Below, piece by piece: positions 62,490 through 64,000 of a stretch of 64,000 nucleotides of DNA. The stretch lies in the NCBI RefSeq assembly GCF_001831475.1, contig NZ_CP017688.1:1798001-1862000 (forward strand), written 5' to 3'. The DNA comes from Flavobacterium crassostreae. GTDB taxonomy: Bacteria > Bacteroidota > Bacteroidia > Flavobacteriales > Flavobacteriaceae. The position numbers and the translations under genes are program-made. The first letter of the stretch is position 1; every line of letters starts with the position of its first letter. Under the pieces are notes generated by a model. The model worked only from the letters and a program-made list of their open reading frames with translations. It had not been told where the DNA came from and did not search any database.

Positions 62490-62503
62490 ATGACATATAT
62501 CAT
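62490..62503. promoter_or_regulatory. Candidate Fnr/Crp operator (ATGACATATATCAT)
   Basis: An inverted repeat with TGA-N6-TCA, the core of Crp/Fnr-family sites, lying between the Fnr/Crp gene and the copper ATPase gene. Position suits autoregulation and control of both divergent genes. Confidence 0.5.
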
Positions 62504-62556
62504 ATAATTCGTAACATTCATTTAAGAACTTTGCAAAAGGTAAATTGAGCAAAATT

Positions 62557-64000
62557 ATGGACACAAAAAACTGTTTCCATTGTGGTTTAGATATTGTAAA
62601 AACAGAAGAAATTATTTTTGATCAAAAAAGTTTTTGTTGTAATGGTTGCAAAACCGTTTACGAAATTTTTAGTCTCAATGATCTGTCTTGTTATTATGAT
62701 TTTGAAAAATCCCCTGGTACATCGCCGCTGGATATAGCAGGCAAATATGATTTTTTAGACAACGAAACTATTGCTACTAAGTTAGTAGAATTTCAAGAAG
62801 AAAATATTGCCATCATTGCAATGAGTATACCAAATATTCATTGTAGTTCTTGTATTTGGATTTTAGAAAACCTCCAAAAACTTCAAAAAGGGATCCAGAG
62901 CTCACAGGTAAATTTTCCAGAAAAAAAAGTACGCATTACCTACAATCCTCAAATTGTTTCCCTCAAAGAGATTGCTTATTTGTTAAGCTCCATTGGCTAT
63001 GAGCCGTATATTAGTCTTGAAAATTACCAAACAGCCAAGAGTGCCATTGATCGGAGTTTGACCTATAAACTAGGAGTAGCGTTTTTTTGTTTTGGAAACA
63101 TTATGCTATTGTCTTTTCCGGAATATTTTGAGGTAAAAGAATTTTGGTTAGACAATTACAAGCCTTTTTTTAGAGGATTAATATTCGCCTTGTCTTTACC
63201 GGCATTTTTATATTCGGCCAGTGGGTATTATGTTTCTGCCTACAAAAGCATAAAGTCCGGAATGTTAAATATAGACATTCCGATTGCTTTAGGAATAATA
63301 GTAATGTTTGTTAGGAGTACCATAGATATTGTGTTTAATTATGGATCGGGTTTTTTTGATAGCTTGACCAGTTTGATTTTTTTTATGCTCTTGGGCAAAA
63401 TGTTTCAAATCAAGACCTATAGTTTTTTAAGTTTTGAGAGAGATTTTAAATCGTATTTTCCGATAGCCATAACCAGAATAAACCCAGATACCTCAGAAGA
63501 AAGTGTGCCTATTTATGACATTCAAAAAGGAGACCGCTTGCTGATAAGAAACCAAGAGTTGATTCCGGTGGATGGTATTTTAATTAGCGACAAAACAGCC
63601 ATAGATTATAGTTTTGTAACCGGAGAATCCGTACCTATAATCAAAAACTCTGGAGACAAAATATATGCTGGAGGAAAACAAATTGGCAAAGTAATAGAGA
63701 TGGAAGTCTTGCATTCTGTATCCCAGAGTTACCTAACACAACTGTGGAGCAATGATGTTTTTCAAAAAAATGTAGCCCGTACGCACAAAACCATCACAGA
63801 CAATATTAGCCGTTATTTTACCCCTATTTTACTGACTATAGCCTTTATTGCCTTTGGTTATTGGATAGCTATAGATACCAACACTGCCTTTAATGTGTTT
63901 ACAGCAGTACTAATTGTGGCTTGTCCTTGCGCCCTAGCATTAACAGCTCCTTTTACTATGGGTAATGTGTTACGGATTTTAGGCAAAAAACAATTTTATC
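62557..64000 (+). CDS. ccoI: Copper-transporting P-type ATPase, CcoI-like, 5' part
   Basis: 481 codons in frame from ATG 62557; runs off the window. An N-terminal zinc-finger-like part (CFHCGL ... FCCNGCKTVYE, 6-38) is followed by a heavy-metal-associated domain with IHCSSCIW (CxxC, ~93-100), four membrane helices, the actuator TGES (VTGESVP, ~354-360) and the transmembrane metal motif ACPCALALTAP (~457-467) just before the window end. The phosphorylation DKTGT lies beyond. Cbb3-type oxidase assembly ATPases (CcoI) have this N-terminal layout and this divergent Fnr neighbour. Confidence 0.9.
   Translation, partial: MDTKNCFHCGLDIVKTEEIIFDQKSFCCNGCKTVYEIFSLNDLSCYYDFEKSPGTSPLDIAGKYDFLDNETIATKLVEFQEENIAIIAMSIPNIHCSSCIWILENLQKLQKGIQSSQVNFPEKKVRITYNPQIVSLKEIAYLLSSIGYEPYISLENYQTAKSAIDRSLTYKLGVAFFCFGNIMLLSFPEYFEVKEFWLDNYKPFFRGLIFALSLPAFLYSASGYYVSAYKSIKSGMLNIDIPIALGIIVMFVRSTIDIVFNYGSGFFDSLTSLIFFMLLGKMFQIKTYSFLSFERDFKSYFPIAITRINPDTSEESVPIYDIQKGDRLLIRNQELIPVDGILISDKTAIDYSFVTGESVPIIKNSGDKIYAGGKQIGKVIEMEVLHSVSQSYLTQLWSNDVFQKNVARTHKTITDNISRYFTPILLTIAFIAFGYWIAIDTNTAFNVFTAVLIVACPCALALTAPFTMGNVLRILGKKQFY

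Noticed and set aside
1..64000. CRISPR arrays, tRNA, rRNA, intact insertion sequences
   Set aside because: None seen: no regularly spaced repeats, no cloverleaf with a CCA-type end, and no transposase motif. The pRiA4b-ORF3-like gene alone is not evidence for a transposon.

Overview
The window is chromosomal DNA of a low-GC member of the Bacteroidota, most likely Flavobacteriaceae (Flavobacterium or a close relative). The evidence is an lpxC-fabZ gene fusion, two LpxD paralogues around lpxA and efp, a TonB receptor with an N-terminal carboxypeptidase-like regulatory domain, a tetrahydrodipicolinate N-succinyltransferase, 2TM/LytTR two-component genes, and the Bacteroidota promoter box TAnnTTTG in front of many genes. 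No tRNA, rRNA, CRISPR array or intact transposase was seen.

Layout. 1-159 is the start of recG on the minus strand. 342-4445 is an accessory block: a 72-bp direct repeat, a truncated M50-like membrane peptidase fused in frame to a carboxypeptidase-regulatory-like domain protein, the second copy of the direct repeat, then two lipoprotein genes. The second lipoprotein is a clear member of the cholesterol-dependent cytolysin (CDC) family that lacks the membrane-recognition domain 4; this is the most unusual gene of the window. 4773-6594 holds a YhcH-family protein and an HD phosphohydrolase. 6716-12886 is a lipid A/translation/TCA run (lpxD, lpxC-fabZ, lpxA, efp, lpxD2, an NTF2-like gene, sucD). 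13095-19119 has a GIY-YIG-like protein, a NhaC-family transporter behind a candidate SAM-type riboswitch, fabG, a VWA membrane protein and a YeiH-type transporter. 19256-23947 is a PhoD-type phosphatase converging on a TonB receptor. 24247-32262 has ychF, a flavin reductase, parE, parC and a conserved hypothetical.

32377-34816 (minus) has a nucleoid-associated protein, a pRiA4b-ORF3-like protein and an acetyltransferase. 35250-37687 is a LytS-type kinase carrying a 2TM domain, a free-standing 2TM protein and a LytTR regulator. 37751-42100 (mostly minus) has csbD-like, a CDP-alcohol phosphatidyltransferase, ctaA, cca and tsaC-like genes. 42109-54119 is a surface-polysaccharide/LPS-core locus: NeuD-like acyltransferase, DegT aminotransferase, two unassigned GT-B-like proteins, six GT2 glycosyltransferases, a polysaccharide deacetylase, a heptosyltransferase-like GT9 and an LPS-kinase-like protein. 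54167-61745 returns to housekeeping genes (dapD, ruvX, mqo, a FUSC membrane protein, def, a DUF5606-like gene, mazG). 61766-64000 is an Fnr/Crp regulator divergent from a CcoI-type copper ATPase that runs off the window.

Three dispersed copies of a structured repeat (15178-15257, 26181-26254, 34850-34941 on the minus strand) share conserved single-stranded boxes around a hairpin whose arms differ in sequence but stay complementary. This is the signature of a structured RNA or folding repeat family.

All calls come from reading the sequence and from memory of protein families; no database search was run. Where an upstream start codon looked artificial, the start was moved to the family-consistent ATG and this is stated.
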